Positions 49,791-62,305 of a DNA stretch of 64,000 bases are shown piece after piece; the first letter of the stretch is position 1; the number at the start of each line of letters is the position of its first letter. The DNA is taken from assembly GCA_013398615.1 (NCBI GenBank), contig VZSR01003282.1, positions 2,416,168 to 2,480,167 of the forward strand, written 5' to 3'. A program made the position numbers and the translations under genes. This stretch comes from Brachypodius melanocephalos. Its lineage: Eukaryota; Chordata; Aves; Passeriformes; Pycnonotidae. Under the pieces are notes generated by a model that worked only from the letters and a program-made list of their open reading frames with translations, made no database searches and was not told the origin of the DNA.

Positions 49791-51455
49791 CAACACAGCC
49801 TTCATTTAACTGACTCCGAGGCTTATGTGCCGATGATTTCTGCTGGTAAAGTGTTATAATTGGATTATTGAAGTATTAGGTAAATTCAGTCGGATTTGCT
49901 GTTTGAAGTGGAAATACAAAAAAAAAATGCTGGGATGCTATTACCGCTTTGTCATACCTATTAACAACAGATCCCAGTGTTGCAGCAACAACAGATTTGC
50001 TTTTGAGTGTTTGGACTTTCCAATGTGTAAATTTATGTCATTTAGGTGGGTGAGTTGGCAGATGCCTGTGACCTCCACGGACCCTGTTGGGTCACTTTTT
50101 AAAGAGCACAGCTTTTATTACTTGAAATTTCTCTGGAAAAAGTGTTGTGTGATGGGTTTCTTCTTAGAACAGAAAAATGTTGTGGCTAAACTTGTAGTGG
50201 GTGTCAAAAAACGATAGAAGTCAGCACATTTTACAAAATACCTGCCTGAATGTTCTTAGGGTTATAATTCCTCATTGCCCAGGTAAAAGAATAAACCAAA
50301 TCTTCCCAACTAATTTTAAATATGTAATGAATCCAAACTTGTCTGTCAGTCTTTGTCAATCTTTATTAAAGCCCTTATTCTTTATCACTTTTCACTGAAA
50401 CATTTATCTTGAATTAAACAACCTGTGACACGAAAGGCTATTTGGCCAAGTTCACCTGGCAAATGACAGCCATGTCTACTCTGTGTTTTAAAGAATACAT
50501 TTAGTATTTTCCTAACATTTTCAAATGACCAACATTTATTGAGACTTGTGGGTTTTTGAGGTGGTTTTGAGAAATTTGCATGGAAGCATGAATTCGATTA
50601 ATATTTGTTCAGTTTTAGTACAAATCTGGTTGTACCAAATCTGTGATGTTTGGGTTTGAATGATTGAAGCACTGTGGCACCACCTCCAGTTTTCAGTGCA
50701 GAAATCCTGATATCTGTGTCTTCTTTCTATATTAATATTATTTGTCCTCATTCATAAAAGCATACCCTTTCAACAGCTTGGAAGCAAATCTCTCTGCTGC
50801 CCAAGCAGCTCACGAGAGAGCTGCGTGTCAGAGATGCTTTGAAACAGCAGCTACAAATATTCCAAAAAAACCCTACAGGCAGTTTAGATCCAGATGCAAA
50901 CTGCTCAGGTCTTTCAGTACAAAACCCAGCACAGGGCAAAGCATCCCATGTGTTCCAATGTGTGCAAAACCCTGATAATGATTTATTATATCAAGGGCTG
51001 CAACCTATGTTTCCCAGGTGACGGTGAGTGAATGTAACCTGATTGTTAAACAAGCTCCCTCACCTAATAAATGTGCTTTATTTGATGTGGAAAGCTCAGG
51101 AAAGAGGTTTGAGGGGCCCAGTCCCAGCACTCAGATTCTTTCATGGAGTCATCAGGTCTGGAGGTTTGAGCTCCCTTGCTCGGGAGCTGCCCTGAACTTT
51201 GGGGTGCTGTAGATAAGGGTTCAGGAGATGATGTTTATCCTGAGGTTTGATCCCCTAAATCTGCTGCACAACTGCGTTTTGGATTCAGAGCATATTGTTT
51301 CCTGCTGTAAAAAATCTCACTGAGACTTGGGTCTTTTGTTCCATGAAGTTTGTTCACAGCTCGTGGCACCAGGGAAGACGTGACAAGCACATGGAGACAA
51401 AAGAATGGATTTAATTTTCTGGAGTGCTTTAAATAAGCAATTTAAAAAAAAAATC
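49791..51455. other. Unique noncoding DNA
   Basis: No gene or interspersed repeat is recognised. Confidence 0.5.
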
Positions 51456-51592
51456 TTAGAATCACAGAGCGTTGGAAAAAACCTTGAGGCTCATCTCATC
51501 CCATCCCCTGCCAGGGACAGGGACACCTTCCACTAGAGGTTGATCCAGGCCGGGTTCCAAGCCCCATCCAATCTGGCCTGGAATTCTTCCAC
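51456..51592 (-). mobile_element. CR1 LINE 3'-end fragment
   Basis: The plus strand shows 'cttagaatcacagagcgttg', 'gaggctcatctcatcccatc', 'cccctgccagggacagggac', 'accttccactagaggttgat' and 'aatctggcctggaattcttc', an antisense CR1 end. Confidence 0.92.
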
Positions 51593-52499
51593 TTGTTAAT
51601 CAGAAATTGTTTTTTCCTTGTCTCACTTTCTGTCACTGTTACATAAATACATTATCAAAAAGCTAGAAGTAGATGTCTGGGGTGGAAAAATTGTCCCATG
51701 TCTTAGGAAAGTCATGAAGAGCACCCACGATGGATGAAATTTCCTGTGGACCGTGATGTAAAATTCAGATGCACAACTTCTGTCCAAACCTGGGTTGTGC
51801 TTCCCTTCTATGGCATGCAGCCTGTAGGGATTTTGGACATTGTAGGACCAAGGATGCAGCAGCTGAAGATGCCATTGTCCTCACATCACTGTTCAACCCA
51901 TGCATGAGGTGAGTCTGATGATTCTTGGGTCCTGGCTCTGGTGTTTTCAGGCTGTTTGGTCTCTAAAAAAAAAAAAAAATCCATCCTTGTTAAACTGTTC
52001 TTTGAAAATAAAATACTTCTGCCAATTTCTTGTTCCTAATAATTTCCCATTGCAGTTAATAATTTAAAAAGATACACTCACACTGAGTCTGGTCCATATT
52101 ATGGACTAATAGTCTGAAAAAGTCCTTTATGAAGTCTTTTATTTTTTTGGTTAATATTCTTTTCAAATTAAGCATGTGCTAAAAAAAGCCTCCTTATTTT
52201 TAATGTAAACTCTTAAAAAACCCCAAACAAAAAGTCTTATTTTAGCCTGTGGCTGATTTTCACAGCTAAGTTACAACAGCAGCACTGGTTTAAGGTGGAA
52301 GAACTGGCACAATCTCAACTCCAGCAAGGTTAGTGGGCATCACTCTAAACCCAGGGTGTAGGCACACAAAATCAAATTTAGACTAAAAATATTCTGAAAA
52401 ATGCCTTAAATATAATCAAGATAGACAGTAATTATTACATTGCTAAAGATCCAAGAGCATTCTCAGAAATAGCTAAGGGGAGAAACAAAAAAAAGTCAA
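51593..52499. other. Unique noncoding DNA
   Basis: Nothing is recognised apart from an A run near 51966-51979. Confidence 0.5.
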
Positions 52500-53200
52500 A
52501 ATACCTGAGACAATTTCTGCCCCTTCACTTGAATAAATCTGACACCAGATTGCAGAGCTTGAAACTGAGGAATTGGAAAGCACCCAGATATCACTCAAAT
52601 CAGCTATCAGAAGATTAGAGGCTTTTAAAAATATTGATAAGCATCAGGATCAAACGAAATATATCCAAGAGAGCCAAAGGAAGTATGAAGGGAAATCGGA
52701 GACTCTGTTAGAAATTTCAGATCCTTGAAGGCTGGAGAAATTTAATAAAGGAATTATTTAAAATCAGTCCAGGGACATATGGGGAAAGAACATATTTCTG
52801 GCATAAACTGGAGAATGTCCTAGTTAATATTTTAAGGAATCAAATGAAAGGTACACTGGGACAAGCCCTGCCCGATTAGAGAAAGCAAATTTAATTTTGG
52901 AGGGAGGGAAAATCCTCAGGTCTGACAGATCTACTGGAATCCTTTATTGTTATTATTTCTGCCAGGAGAGGCAAGGCAATGCAACAGACATCCTAACATT
53001 AATATTTCCAGACATCCTTTGACAGGGTTTCCTAGAAGAGGTTAATGTTAAGATGTGGAGCCACAGAATAAGTGGAAAGTTGAGTTTAATGGATTTAAAA
53101 TTGGCCAAAAAACACAAAACAAAGTGTGGCACACCAGCAATCAGAGGATCCTGTACCAGCTGGAAGGGTTAGTGGTGGGATATATTAGAAATTATCCTGG
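52500..53200 (+). mobile_element. Probable ancient CR1/L3-clade LINE relic (RT region)
   Basis: Several phrases, in the right order, resemble the reverse-transcriptase region of old amniote CR1/L3-type LINEs. Near 52650 'gaaatatatccaagagagcc' corresponds to the block before the RT core that usually encodes a 'G.DEIHPRVLKEL'-like peptide. Near 52864-52930 'agagaaagcaaatttaattt' and 'cctcaggtctgacagatcta' match the segment before the catalytic part. At about 53019 'tttgacagggtttcct' corresponds to the conserved FDTVPH-type motif. All frames are broken by stops and indels, so nothing is functional. The 3' limit is uncertain. Confidence 0.45.
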
Positions 53201-55135
53201 GTCCACAGAGGTTTATGTTAAAAATTACAGGGTGCTACATAATATTGAAAGCAACTTTTTAAATTTTGTTGATTGCATTAAATTGCAGGGAAATGCAACT
53301 GAGGAGAGAAACAATGACATAAAACTGCTCTGTAAAATCGTCTCCTTTTTCTATCAGTGCTCAAAATTATGTGACAGAGCCTTCAGTGCAAGGGAAAATC
53401 AGCCATTTTTTGTGGTGTAAATATTGCAGCAAAAGAAAGTTAGCAGGCTTCGAAGTTTGTACTGAATGTTTTCAGGATATCAGGTGAGTCTAAGACTGAA
53501 ATTCCAGAAAATTTTAAGTGGGATTAAAACTTTCTAGTCCAAAAGAAACCAAATATGTAGCACCTTTAATATAGATGATTAACAGGTGAAGTTGTGAAAT
53601 TTGGCTGAAAGAAGAAAGAGAGACGGTCCGTGGATTTACTGCAGTTTATTCATTTATGAGCTCATTAGTCCGTGATAGAGCTGGGAAAATAATTAATTTG
53701 TCCTGTTTCAGGTGAGACTACAAAAAAAAGCAGCAACTTGAGAAGGTTCAATTTAAATAAGAATCAATAGGGAATAAGAGGGGGGAAAAAAAGGATCAGT
53801 AAAAATTGCTAAGAATTTTTTGTTGTTAAAATCTGAAGTCAGCTGATATAGCTGACCTAGGTGAAATGTTTAGATTAATTTCAAATTTTCAAGCATTTTA
53901 ATCTACTCTGAATCCGTTTCTTTTCAAATTCCACTTCAAAAATGAACCCCCAGCAGCTCCACTTTGAAAGCGTCAAAACAAACTGCGTCATTTCTGAAGC
54001 ACATTTCATTTCAAACAAATATTGGGAAAAAAAAAATCTCCTTCTTGCGGTTCGTTTTATCAGATGAGATCTGAATTTGTGATTAGATTACTTCCCAGAA
54101 TTTTCATTTCTTTCGTGTGAAATGTATTAGTAATTAGAGAAAAAGCTTCACTCAGGGGGGAGCAGGGGGACAACAAAACAACATCTTTTAGCTGATAGGC
54201 AAATAAAAAGGACCCTGTTTGCAAGCAAGTTTAAATTCTGAGTGATTTCACAGCCCGTGATCTGAGATAAATTACATCCTTTCCCCAGTCTTAATACACC
54301 AATTGAAGCCTTTCAGAGCTGCTGGGTGCCCTCATTCAGGGTGGATCCATCAAGTATTAACTCAGCCTCATTCTATATCCTCCCCCCACTATCAGTATTC
54401 GAAAAAAGATTTAAACCACATGAGCATTTCAGGCCATCTCCACTGATACCTGTGTGTGAGAAGCTGTGCTAAAAGAGGAGGTAGATCTGAAAGAAAAAGA
54501 TCTATTTTATCAAAGTTTGAGGGCAGCATTCACTGTAGTTATTGATAACTCAGAGATGGGAGAGTTTAAAAGGCAAAGTAAGATTTCTTCAGCTTTTTTT
54601 TCAAGGTTTTGATTTTTTAAATTTTTTTTTTTTTTTTTTTTAAGTTCATGAGCCTATCCTGCCAAATGCTCCTCTGAAAACGATAACAAAAGTTTCATTT
54701 CTGGAATGAATTGTTTCTACAAACCATGATCCCAGAAATACAAACGTGGATAAATGGTCCCATTTTAACTTTGAATCCGGTGTAACTTACTGAAAACAGT
54801 CTGACAGCCTGCCAGCTTGCCTTCAACAATGGCAAAGTACCAAATCTGAGATTTACAGCCGAGAAAAGCATCACATTTTAGAAATAATTTCTGAACTGGA
54901 AAAGGTAAGAGTGGAAAAAAAAATCCCCCCCAAATAACAGCAGGAAGAAGAGAGAGGAGAGGAAGTGAGTGATATTCCCTGCAACAGCTTCTGGATAGAG
55001 TTGTGAGTCAGGAGCTCCTGGAGAGGGAAGGATATGGCACTGATGGCAAGAGCCAGAGGTTGGGATTGTGTCCTCAACACAATGGCCATGAAGATTTACT
55101 AGAAAGCATCATTAAAACAGACCTGTAAAATGGTA
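53201..55135. other. Unique noncoding DNA
   Basis: No gene is supported. A T run lies at about 54627-54642. The first ~200 bp may still be LINE-derived. Confidence 0.45.
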
Positions 55136-55195
55136 GACTCATAGAATATCCTGAGCTGGGAGGCATCCACAAGGATCATCAAAATCCAACTTCTT
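55136..55195 (-). mobile_element. Short CR1 LINE 3'-end fragment
   Basis: 'tcatagaatatcctgagctg', 'ggaggcatccacaaggatca' and 'tcaaaatccaactt' are the complement of the CR1 subfamily end that reads 'gttggaagggacccacaagg' on this strand. Confidence 0.85.
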
Positions 55196-56189
55196 TGTAG
55201 CTTCATGTAGCTGTGATGAAGATTTTAGGTCCCTACCCAACCAGCTTGGAATTGTGAGTATTTAGTAAATATTTACATCATGACTTGGAAGATCTCTCTC
55301 TCTGCATTCGTTCTGCTCTCCCCAAATCTCAGCTCGATCTGAGACACATTTCTCTTATATTTAGAGATCAATACATTTTTATGCAAGCCTTTGTCATTGA
55401 CACAAAAACATGCTTTTATGAAGAAAACACCTAAAAACCTTTCTTGATTGGCTCAGAGAGAGAAGTAGATAAAGCTGCAGTTCATACACTGTGACTGTGG
55501 TTTATCATCTTGTTATTCATAATGTAAAAGGAAAAAAAAAAGACATTGATAGTCTATTTCTAGTTCTCATGAACTCTTTACCGGAGTACAATTCCATCCC
55601 GTCAGAGTTCAAGTACACAAATAATAATATTAGTCAGAATATTCACTCCCAAAGCAATTTTAACACCATTCAAAATATAATCCTTCTATGCAATATACCT
55701 CATTTAACAACCATTAGTGCCTTTTCCATCTCAGATCTCCTGTACCCGGTAATGATTTATTTCTACCCATTGTTTGAGCTGATTTCATTCTACCAATGGT
55801 CCTGTACTAATCATGGGGAGTGCAATATGCAATGTGTGCTTGCCAGTTATTTTTTAACTTTCAGCACCTCACAATTTACAACAGAAAGAACAGAAATTAC
55901 AAATGTTCTCTTCACTCGCAAGAAAATAAACCAGAGTAAAATAAAAAAAGCCAACCAACCCCTTAACCAATTTTGCATTTGAGAAGGAGAGTTCATTTCT
56001 TATATCTAAACTAAACCAGTCCCTTAATTATACCACAGTAGGTTGATTACAGGCAACACTACACAAAATCTATACGTCTTGTTTGGCAATGTATCAAACT
56101 CAGGCACATTGTCAACGCCACGTTAACTGTTTTCCTTTCCTGGGACTCCAGCCTTTCTGGGCACCCTCATGTCCCACTGGGCCAAATCA
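55196..56189. other. Unique noncoding DNA
   Basis: It contains the longest open frame of the window (163 codons, 55491-55982, plus strand). That frame is AT-rich, Ile/Asn/Ser/Phe-biased, without a domain I recognise, and is probably chance. Confidence 0.45.
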
Positions 56190-56470
56190 CAGGATCCGTG
56201 CTCTGCCCAGAGCAAGGGAAACTCCCACCGGCTCCGGCGCGCGGTTCGCTGGAGCGGGAACCACGGGAACAAACACCCCGCCATTAACCAGCGGCGTGTA
56301 AACACACAAAGAGTCAGAATCTTGCAGATGAATTGCTCATGATGAAATATCCCCACAGCTTGGCTGAGGGGGCCCTGCAGCTGAGAGGAGAAGTTCTGGG
56401 TGCTTTATAAATAGGGAAGGCGCCGCGCGACGTTCCCGCGGCTGCCTCGCGCAGCGCTGCGCCCGACAGA
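56190..56470 (+). promoter_or_regulatory. Isolated CpG cluster with TATA box, candidate promoter
   Basis: Two CpG-dense patches, about 12 CpG in 56195-56296 and about 12 in 56420-56466, flank a CpG-free stretch inside otherwise CpG-poor DNA. A consensus TATAAATA lies at 56406-56413, with the densest CpG patch immediately downstream, where transcription would start at about 56436-56442. The arrangement fits a small plus-strand promoter, for example of a lncRNA or a first noncoding exon. The first ATGs downstream (56470 and 56473) give only an 8-residue frame, and no strong splice donor is obvious nearby. Alternatives are a CpG-rich enhancer or a GC-biased conversion spot. Confidence 0.4.
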
Positions 56471-56975
56471 TGATGCAACTCTTTCCTCCACTATAATTTC
56501 TCATCTAAACTCTTAATTACACATCACTTCACATTCTGAGATATATAAATACTTTTTTTTTCAGATGTACACTGTGCTAATGGTATGCATGGGAGAACGG
56601 GAATGTTCTTTGGCATGAGCGCTCAATAGCAAAAATTGTCTCTCCAAACTCTGTTTCAGAGAAGTGAAAGCCCCCAAACTACTGAGAAAAGTTGAGATTC
56701 TTTGCAAAACCAGCTCTCAGTGATTTTCTAGGTCCCGTGGTGGTGCTGGGGCACATTCATCAATCGTAGTGTGGGGCAGTGGGAGCCCAATCACACAAAT
56801 CATGATGCTGAAGCCAATAAATGCTTCAGAAATTGGGGTTTTTCGCTCAGATAAAATCCAGTTTGTTTATTTGGAGACTTGGCACTATTAATGAAAATGA
56901 AGGAGCACTCAGAAGGGGGACATTGGAGATCTGATCTAACTCAGTCTTGTAGTTGTGTGGAAGTGAATCTATGAG
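56471..56975. other. Unique noncoding DNA
   Basis: No gene or repeat is recognised downstream of the CpG cluster. Confidence 0.5.
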
Positions 56976-57274
56976 GAAGAGAGACTCTTCACCAGGAACT
57001 GTTGTGATAGGACCAGGGGCAACAAATTCACTCTGAGAGTGGGTTCAGATTCAAGATTCAATTCAGGAAAAAAATTCTTCCCTGTGAGGGTGGTGATACG
57101 TGGGGAGGCCCTGGCACATACTTTATACCAGAGAAGCTGTGGCTGCCCCATCCCTGGAAATGCCCCAGACTAGGCTGGAAAGGACTTGGAGCACCCTGGG
57201 ATGCTGGAAGGTGTCCCTGCCCATGAGTTTTAAGGTTCCTTTCAACCCAAACCATTCTGTGCTTCTATGAGGCC
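56976..57274 (+). mobile_element. CR1 LINE 3'-end fragment
   Basis: About 300 bp of sense CR1 are present: 'gagagactcttcaccaggaa', 'gataggaccaggggcaacaa', 'aaaaaaattcttccctgtga', 'ggccctggcacat', 'ttggagcaccctgggatgct', 'ggaaggtgtccctgcccatg', 'ttcctttcaacccaaaccat' and the octamer tail ATTCTGTG CTTCTATG. An internal deletion removed the usual 'ggaactgg' block before the terminal motif. Confidence 0.95.
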
Positions 57275-58877
57275 ATTGAACCTATTCTTTCCCAGGGGTA
57301 CATATCCCAGTTAAATACACCTACTCAAAAAAGAAATGTCTATGGAAATATTTTAAATTTCTATCATTGGTTAATGAATCCTTGTAGAAGAATTTTCTTA
57401 CTAGTTAAGAAAATTAGGTTACTAATACTAAAAGAATTAGATTACTAATACTTTTATACCATATTACTGTGATATTGATTACTAAACTCTGCTTAGAGCT
57501 CCAAATGTTTTCCATAATGTCTGAAACTCCTCATTTTCATCTCTAAATCCCCAAACTTTTTACAGGTACTGCGATGGGTGCCATCTGCATGAGGATCTGG
57601 TATCTTTTCCCTCCCGAGATTGATAGGTACCACCATATGGTAGATAGGATGCTCAACTTTGCAACACCGAAGGCTTTCCTGGCGACTTTCCAGGAGCTTG
57701 AGGGCCACACCTAATTTGCATACACATTTACATACAATTTTTTATTTTAGATAAATGCACACAGGATGGTTCGGTGAACTCGTGTGACTTTCTCTTTGAT
57801 AGATGACCTGGCATTTTCTGTTGTCTGAGCTCCTCAGCAATAAAATACCTGGAGTTGAATCCACCCTGCAATTAATATTATTTATTGATGCTATGGCTGT
57901 GCTCAGGGTAAGGAAGCACAATCCCATCTTGAAGAGCACCTCTAATTAGTCAAAGAATGTTCCTTGACATACTTTATACCAGGTGATTAGAAAAACATTC
58001 CAATTTCAAAATTCTATGATTGTTGGGCTTGTGCTTTTTTCAGAAAACAAGTTTTCTGCAGCAAAATTTTTCATCACCTTTGCAAAAAGTTGAGAGACAA
58101 GTGTGGGCGTAAAAGACATGACACAAACAACAGGAATTAACCCCAAACAGGTGTCCTCTGTGTCTGTGGATTGGGCACACCTGACCTCAGCCTTAAAGTG
58201 GTTGTCTCTGAGGCCAAAAGATTTTGTATTTACCCAGCTGTGATGGCTTAGTTGCCATTTTAACCATGTTTTACCATTTATTTAATCCTTCTAGTGGGCT
58301 CCACAAAAGGCTTATGGTAACCGATCCTCCCCTTTCACACTCAGCTGCTGAAAATCTCCCATGCTGATATCTTCAATTTTCCTGTCTTGTGGAAGATCAG
58401 GATTGCCACAGATATTCCCAAGGTAACTTGTGTCTCCCTGGCTGTATCCCTTTGTAAATCCCAGGTTTTCAGTAATTTCCTTCTAGTGGGACGGTTCTTG
58501 GTAATAATACGGCATTAGAAATAAAATCACCTAGAGAGTGAGAACAAATGTCTCTAAGCAGAAGAAAATCAATGGAAGGAACTGCTGAGGGGGAGGCTGG
58601 GCCCTTCAGCTCACCATTGCTGAAGATGCAGCTCTCCACCCACAGGCCTCCATCTCTCAGACTCGGTGAGTGTTTATTGGTGTTATATTTGAGCACAGAA
58701 ATTCATCAGCAAAATTACTCTATTGATTCTGGTTTATATTTGAATGTATAGTCTCGTTCAATGCCATTTTTTTTTCAGGTCTAAGATAATGCTAAAGGAC
58801 TTCGTTTTGTTTGTGCTTTAATGAATTTTTTGTGAGTAGCAAACTTGCAGCAGTTCCTTGGGCGGGTAACTGGCTCT
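57275..58877. other. Unique noncoding DNA
   Basis: No gene is supported. A perfect 10-bp hairpin and a 23-bp direct repeat lie at 57391-57460 and are listed separately. Confidence 0.5.
57391..57460. repeat. 10-bp hairpin and 23-bp direct repeat
   Basis: AATTTTCTTA (57391-57400) and TAAGAAAATT (57406-57415) are perfect inverted arms around CTAGT. Directly after them 'attaggttactaatact' is followed by 'attagattactaatact', a diverged ~23-bp tandem duplication. Confidence 0.85.
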
Positions 58878-59000
58878 NNNNNNNNNNNNNNNNNNNNNNN
58901 NNNNNNNNNNNNNNNNNNNNNNNNNNNNNNNNNNNNNNNNNNNNNNNNNNNNNNNNNNNNNNNNNNNNNNNNNNNNNNNNNNNNNNNNNNNNNNNNNNNN

Positions 59001-59034
<34 letters not shown>
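58878..59034. other. Assembly gap (123 N) and A34 tract
   Basis: Bases 58878-59000 are N, followed without interruption by 34 A. The gap probably reflects a long homopolymer or an unresolved simple repeat, so its true length and content are unknown. Frames drawn across it are artefacts. Confidence 0.97.
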
Positions 59035-59037
<3 letters not shown>

Positions 59038-60237
59038 GATATATTTGGATGTGAAATTAAAGTTGTGGGAATGTTATACACGGCCACAGAAAATGGGAAT
59101 GATGTAAAAATATTTGATGTGGGTTATCAGTGGTTCTTGGGTGCTTCAATCCCCAAACAGGTGGCAAGGTGGCGTTTTGTTAGGGTATGGATGCAGTAAC
59201 TGAGAGTTTGGCAGGAATTTTGGGAGGAATTTGGAAGCTGGAAATTTTTGGGGATCTGATCAGAGGCCAGGCTCAGATTTATAGGCACAATCAAATCCGA
59301 TGAGGGAAATTGAATTTCAAATGTGTTATCAAGAAAATTGGTGTGCTTAGAAATGGCCGGAGGAGAAGCCGAGGACAGGAGGAGTAAGGGATTTCAGTGT
59401 TTTGGACGTGCCTCTAATTCCTTGGTATGAATAGCAATATGATTGATGCAGCAATAACTGCAGTGCTGTGGGGGTTTGATACCCAGAGGGAATCAATTAG
59501 CTGGATTTTGGATATTGGAGCGTTATGACCTTTGCTTAGATCATAATGTTGACAAGTTGGAGCGAACGGAGGAATGAGAATCTTTTCTGATTGCAGTTGA
59601 CTGGAGATACTGAGAGCGAGGTGGAGATCCAGATTTGCAGGAAATGTCTGGATCCCAAAAGATGGCTGGAGGAGAGTGAGCCTTGTCCACACCTCCCCTT
59701 GTGAGATGGTATGGGAGGAAAAGCAAATTTAGGAGCAGCTCCTGGCAGCTTTCCACTCTTAGGTGGTCAAATTATGTCTACCTTACACCTACATATATCT
59801 TACATCTGTGAATCAGATTATTGATTTACAAGTGAGTGGTGCCGTGGCTTGCTGCAGAGTGACACTAAGTCAGGATTTATTGGGAATGTTTACCCTGTTA
59901 TCCAGTTGGGGTTTTATCCAAACTCCTTGCAAGGAGCTTTGAGGGGGAGCTGTTGTCAGTGGGTTGTGAATCTCTGATGATGTAACAGCCTCTGCTGCTG
60001 CTCACCTGTGGATTGGGAAGACAAGGGAGCCTCGGTGGGCTTTTCTGGGATGGAGGTCTCAAATGGGAAAAAAAAAATGGGCTGTATTAAATGTGTTATG
60101 GTGATGGCTGAGCCAACTCAGAGTCAACTGAGCAGGGCGGCTGCCAATTAGCAAGGTGGAGTTAATGAAACCACAGCTGCTGTGGCCAGTGAGTGTGGAA
60201 GGAGGAAAATCCAGGCATGATTCTGCTGTTTTCCTGT
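59035..60237. other. Unique noncoding DNA
   Basis: No gene or repeat is recognised. Confidence 0.5.
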
Positions 60238-60287
60238 CAAACTTGATGATCTTGGAGGCCTTTTTCAACTTTAATGATTCTGTAAAT
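60238..60287 (+). mobile_element. Short CR1 LINE 3'-end fragment
   Basis: 'acttgatgatcttggaggcc' and 'tttttcaactttaatgattc' form the terminal ~50 bp of the CR1 subfamily with 'gatgatcttggaggtc'. Confidence 0.85.
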
Positions 60288-62305
60288 AAAGGACAATATT
60301 ACATTAGAGAATGGGGAGAAGTTGTAGATCTCAGTTGTGAGGAAGGAAGGGATTTTGAGTTTGAAAAGGTTGAAAAGCATTGAGATTGGTGAAAAAAGTA
60401 CACAATAAACATTTTTTCATCCATTAATTCTTTATTGAACTAAAGAAGAGTAAAATCAGAGTTCTAAAAGCTGGATGTCTCAAAAGATTACAATTTGTTT
60501 TTTATGCAGTTTTACACTGAGATGAGTAGGCTTGTAAGTTGTGTTTTATATACATAAAAACATTCTTATTTCTTTCCCTTTACAATCATGCCAGGCTGAT
60601 GATTTTCCTTTGGCTGCTTCTCCCTGGCTGAATGAGGGCTGTGTGGTCAGGTAGCCTTTTCCTTTTCTCAGACTAACTCTAAACTAGATAAAGACAGACA
60701 GCTCTGGCCTTCACAGAAGTGTTTTCCTGCTGATCCTTGCATTTTCCATCTTCCAGCTCATCTGCTGGTGAATATTCCCAGTTTTTCTCTATTTCTACGA
60801 GTCTTACTTTTTACTGGAGAAGCTCCATATCTGAGGAATGAAGAATGACAGGTTTCATGGCAGCTTTTTTGGAGAGCCTGATGGAGATGGAGGATTGGAT
60901 TTGTGTAAGCCATTTCCACACTCAGGGAGTTACAAAGAAAGAGACAGATTTAGTTGCATGACTAAGTTCCCTAAAACAAGAAATAGTTTTGGGAAAAGTA
61001 GTAAAGAAAATGTTCAAATAAATGGTGCAGAGTCTCACAATTTACTTTAATCTCTGAATTGTTTGAGCTTCTGAATATTTTTTCCTTAGCTTTGCTAATT
61101 TCTTTGTTTTGATTTACTTATGCTCCTTTTACTACTTATCAGTGTTGATAATACTCACCTGAGTGACTTTTCCTGCTCCTGGGCAAGAGATTTTTCATTA
61201 TTCCTTTTCACTGGACTCACTGGGATCTCCTGTCCAATGTTCCCCACTTTTAAACTCAGCTTGTTTGTGACACAGTCATATATGAAATAAATTAATTAAG
61301 AGTCTGGGTGAAATGCAGAAATGAAATAGTATGTGTGGTTTTATTTTTTTATGATTGTTAGTTGAGAATTTTGTTGAGATTCCCCTGATTAGATTTGTGG
61401 GGATTTTTTTTTTTTTTTTTACCATGGTCATTATGGAAATTTTTAGGCAAAGAGTTAAGGGAAAAAAAAAAAGTTGCTTCCAGATTTATTTTGCTTGAAT
61501 TTCCTAATAACTCAACTTCAAATATCATGTTTCATATTTTGGTGTATTTTAAGATATGTCACTCCACTGAAAAAAAAATTAAATATTTAAAATGTGCCTC
61601 TAAATTTGACTGAAAATTTTAAATTAGGCCAATTAGACTGTTACCCCCTTTTTCTCAAAGGACCCTTGTTTTTCAAGGTGTTCCACATGAATTCAAACTT
61701 CATAACAATGAATATTTCAGGAACACCCTACAAAAATGTTTTGAATTCAGGAACCATTTCTTACTCTGGTGATACCAATTAAAGTGTGTTTTTTTTTCCT
61801 CCATGAGAAAGGGCAGCTTGGTTGTTTTGATTCCTTTCAACTCCTTTCTGGTGTGTGCTTTGATGAGAATTAAGAAAAGGAGAGGAATATTTTTCCTTTA
61901 GGATTTTTTTTTTTTTTTAGCCATTGCAAGGAATGAGTGTAGCAGTGTTTGTTACATTAATTCATTTGGAACAATCATGCCACCTGCAGTCACGACTCTG
62001 CATGCTGTACATTCTGAATGAAGTTGTCTCTTTTTTGGCTTCCCAAAAACTCCAAAGTCACCACGGAAAATACCCCTTCCCTGAAATACCTCAAACCTAG
62101 GGGAAAGGCTGTGTAAGCAGATAGAAGTTAGTAAAAAGATCTTCCTTGTGGAAAGAGCTGCATTCCATTTTTGAAAATTCCATTTTTCAAGTTTGGTGGT
62201 TTTTTTTATTTGTTTTTTTTTTTTTTTAAATATCAATTGGAAATGAGAGCCTGTACTTCCAAAATATTTTGGTCTTAGGTGTGAAAAATGATCCAAGAAT
62301 TTTTC
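60288..62305. other. AT-rich unique noncoding DNA
   Basis: No gene is supported. T runs lie at about 61408-61420, 61906-61918 and 62203-62227. Confidence 0.5.

Noticed and set aside
53055..53420. 121-codon plus-strand frame
   Set aside because: It overlaps and follows the LINE relic in a frame that does not show reverse-transcriptase motifs. I treat it as debris.
55491..55982. 163-codon plus-strand open frame, the longest in the window
   Set aside because: A frame of this length is expected by chance in 64 kb read in six frames. It has no recognisable domain, an AT-driven residue bias and no promoter or splice context.
58811..59107. Open frames with runs of X and Lys/Phe
   Set aside because: They are drawn across the N gap and the A34 run.
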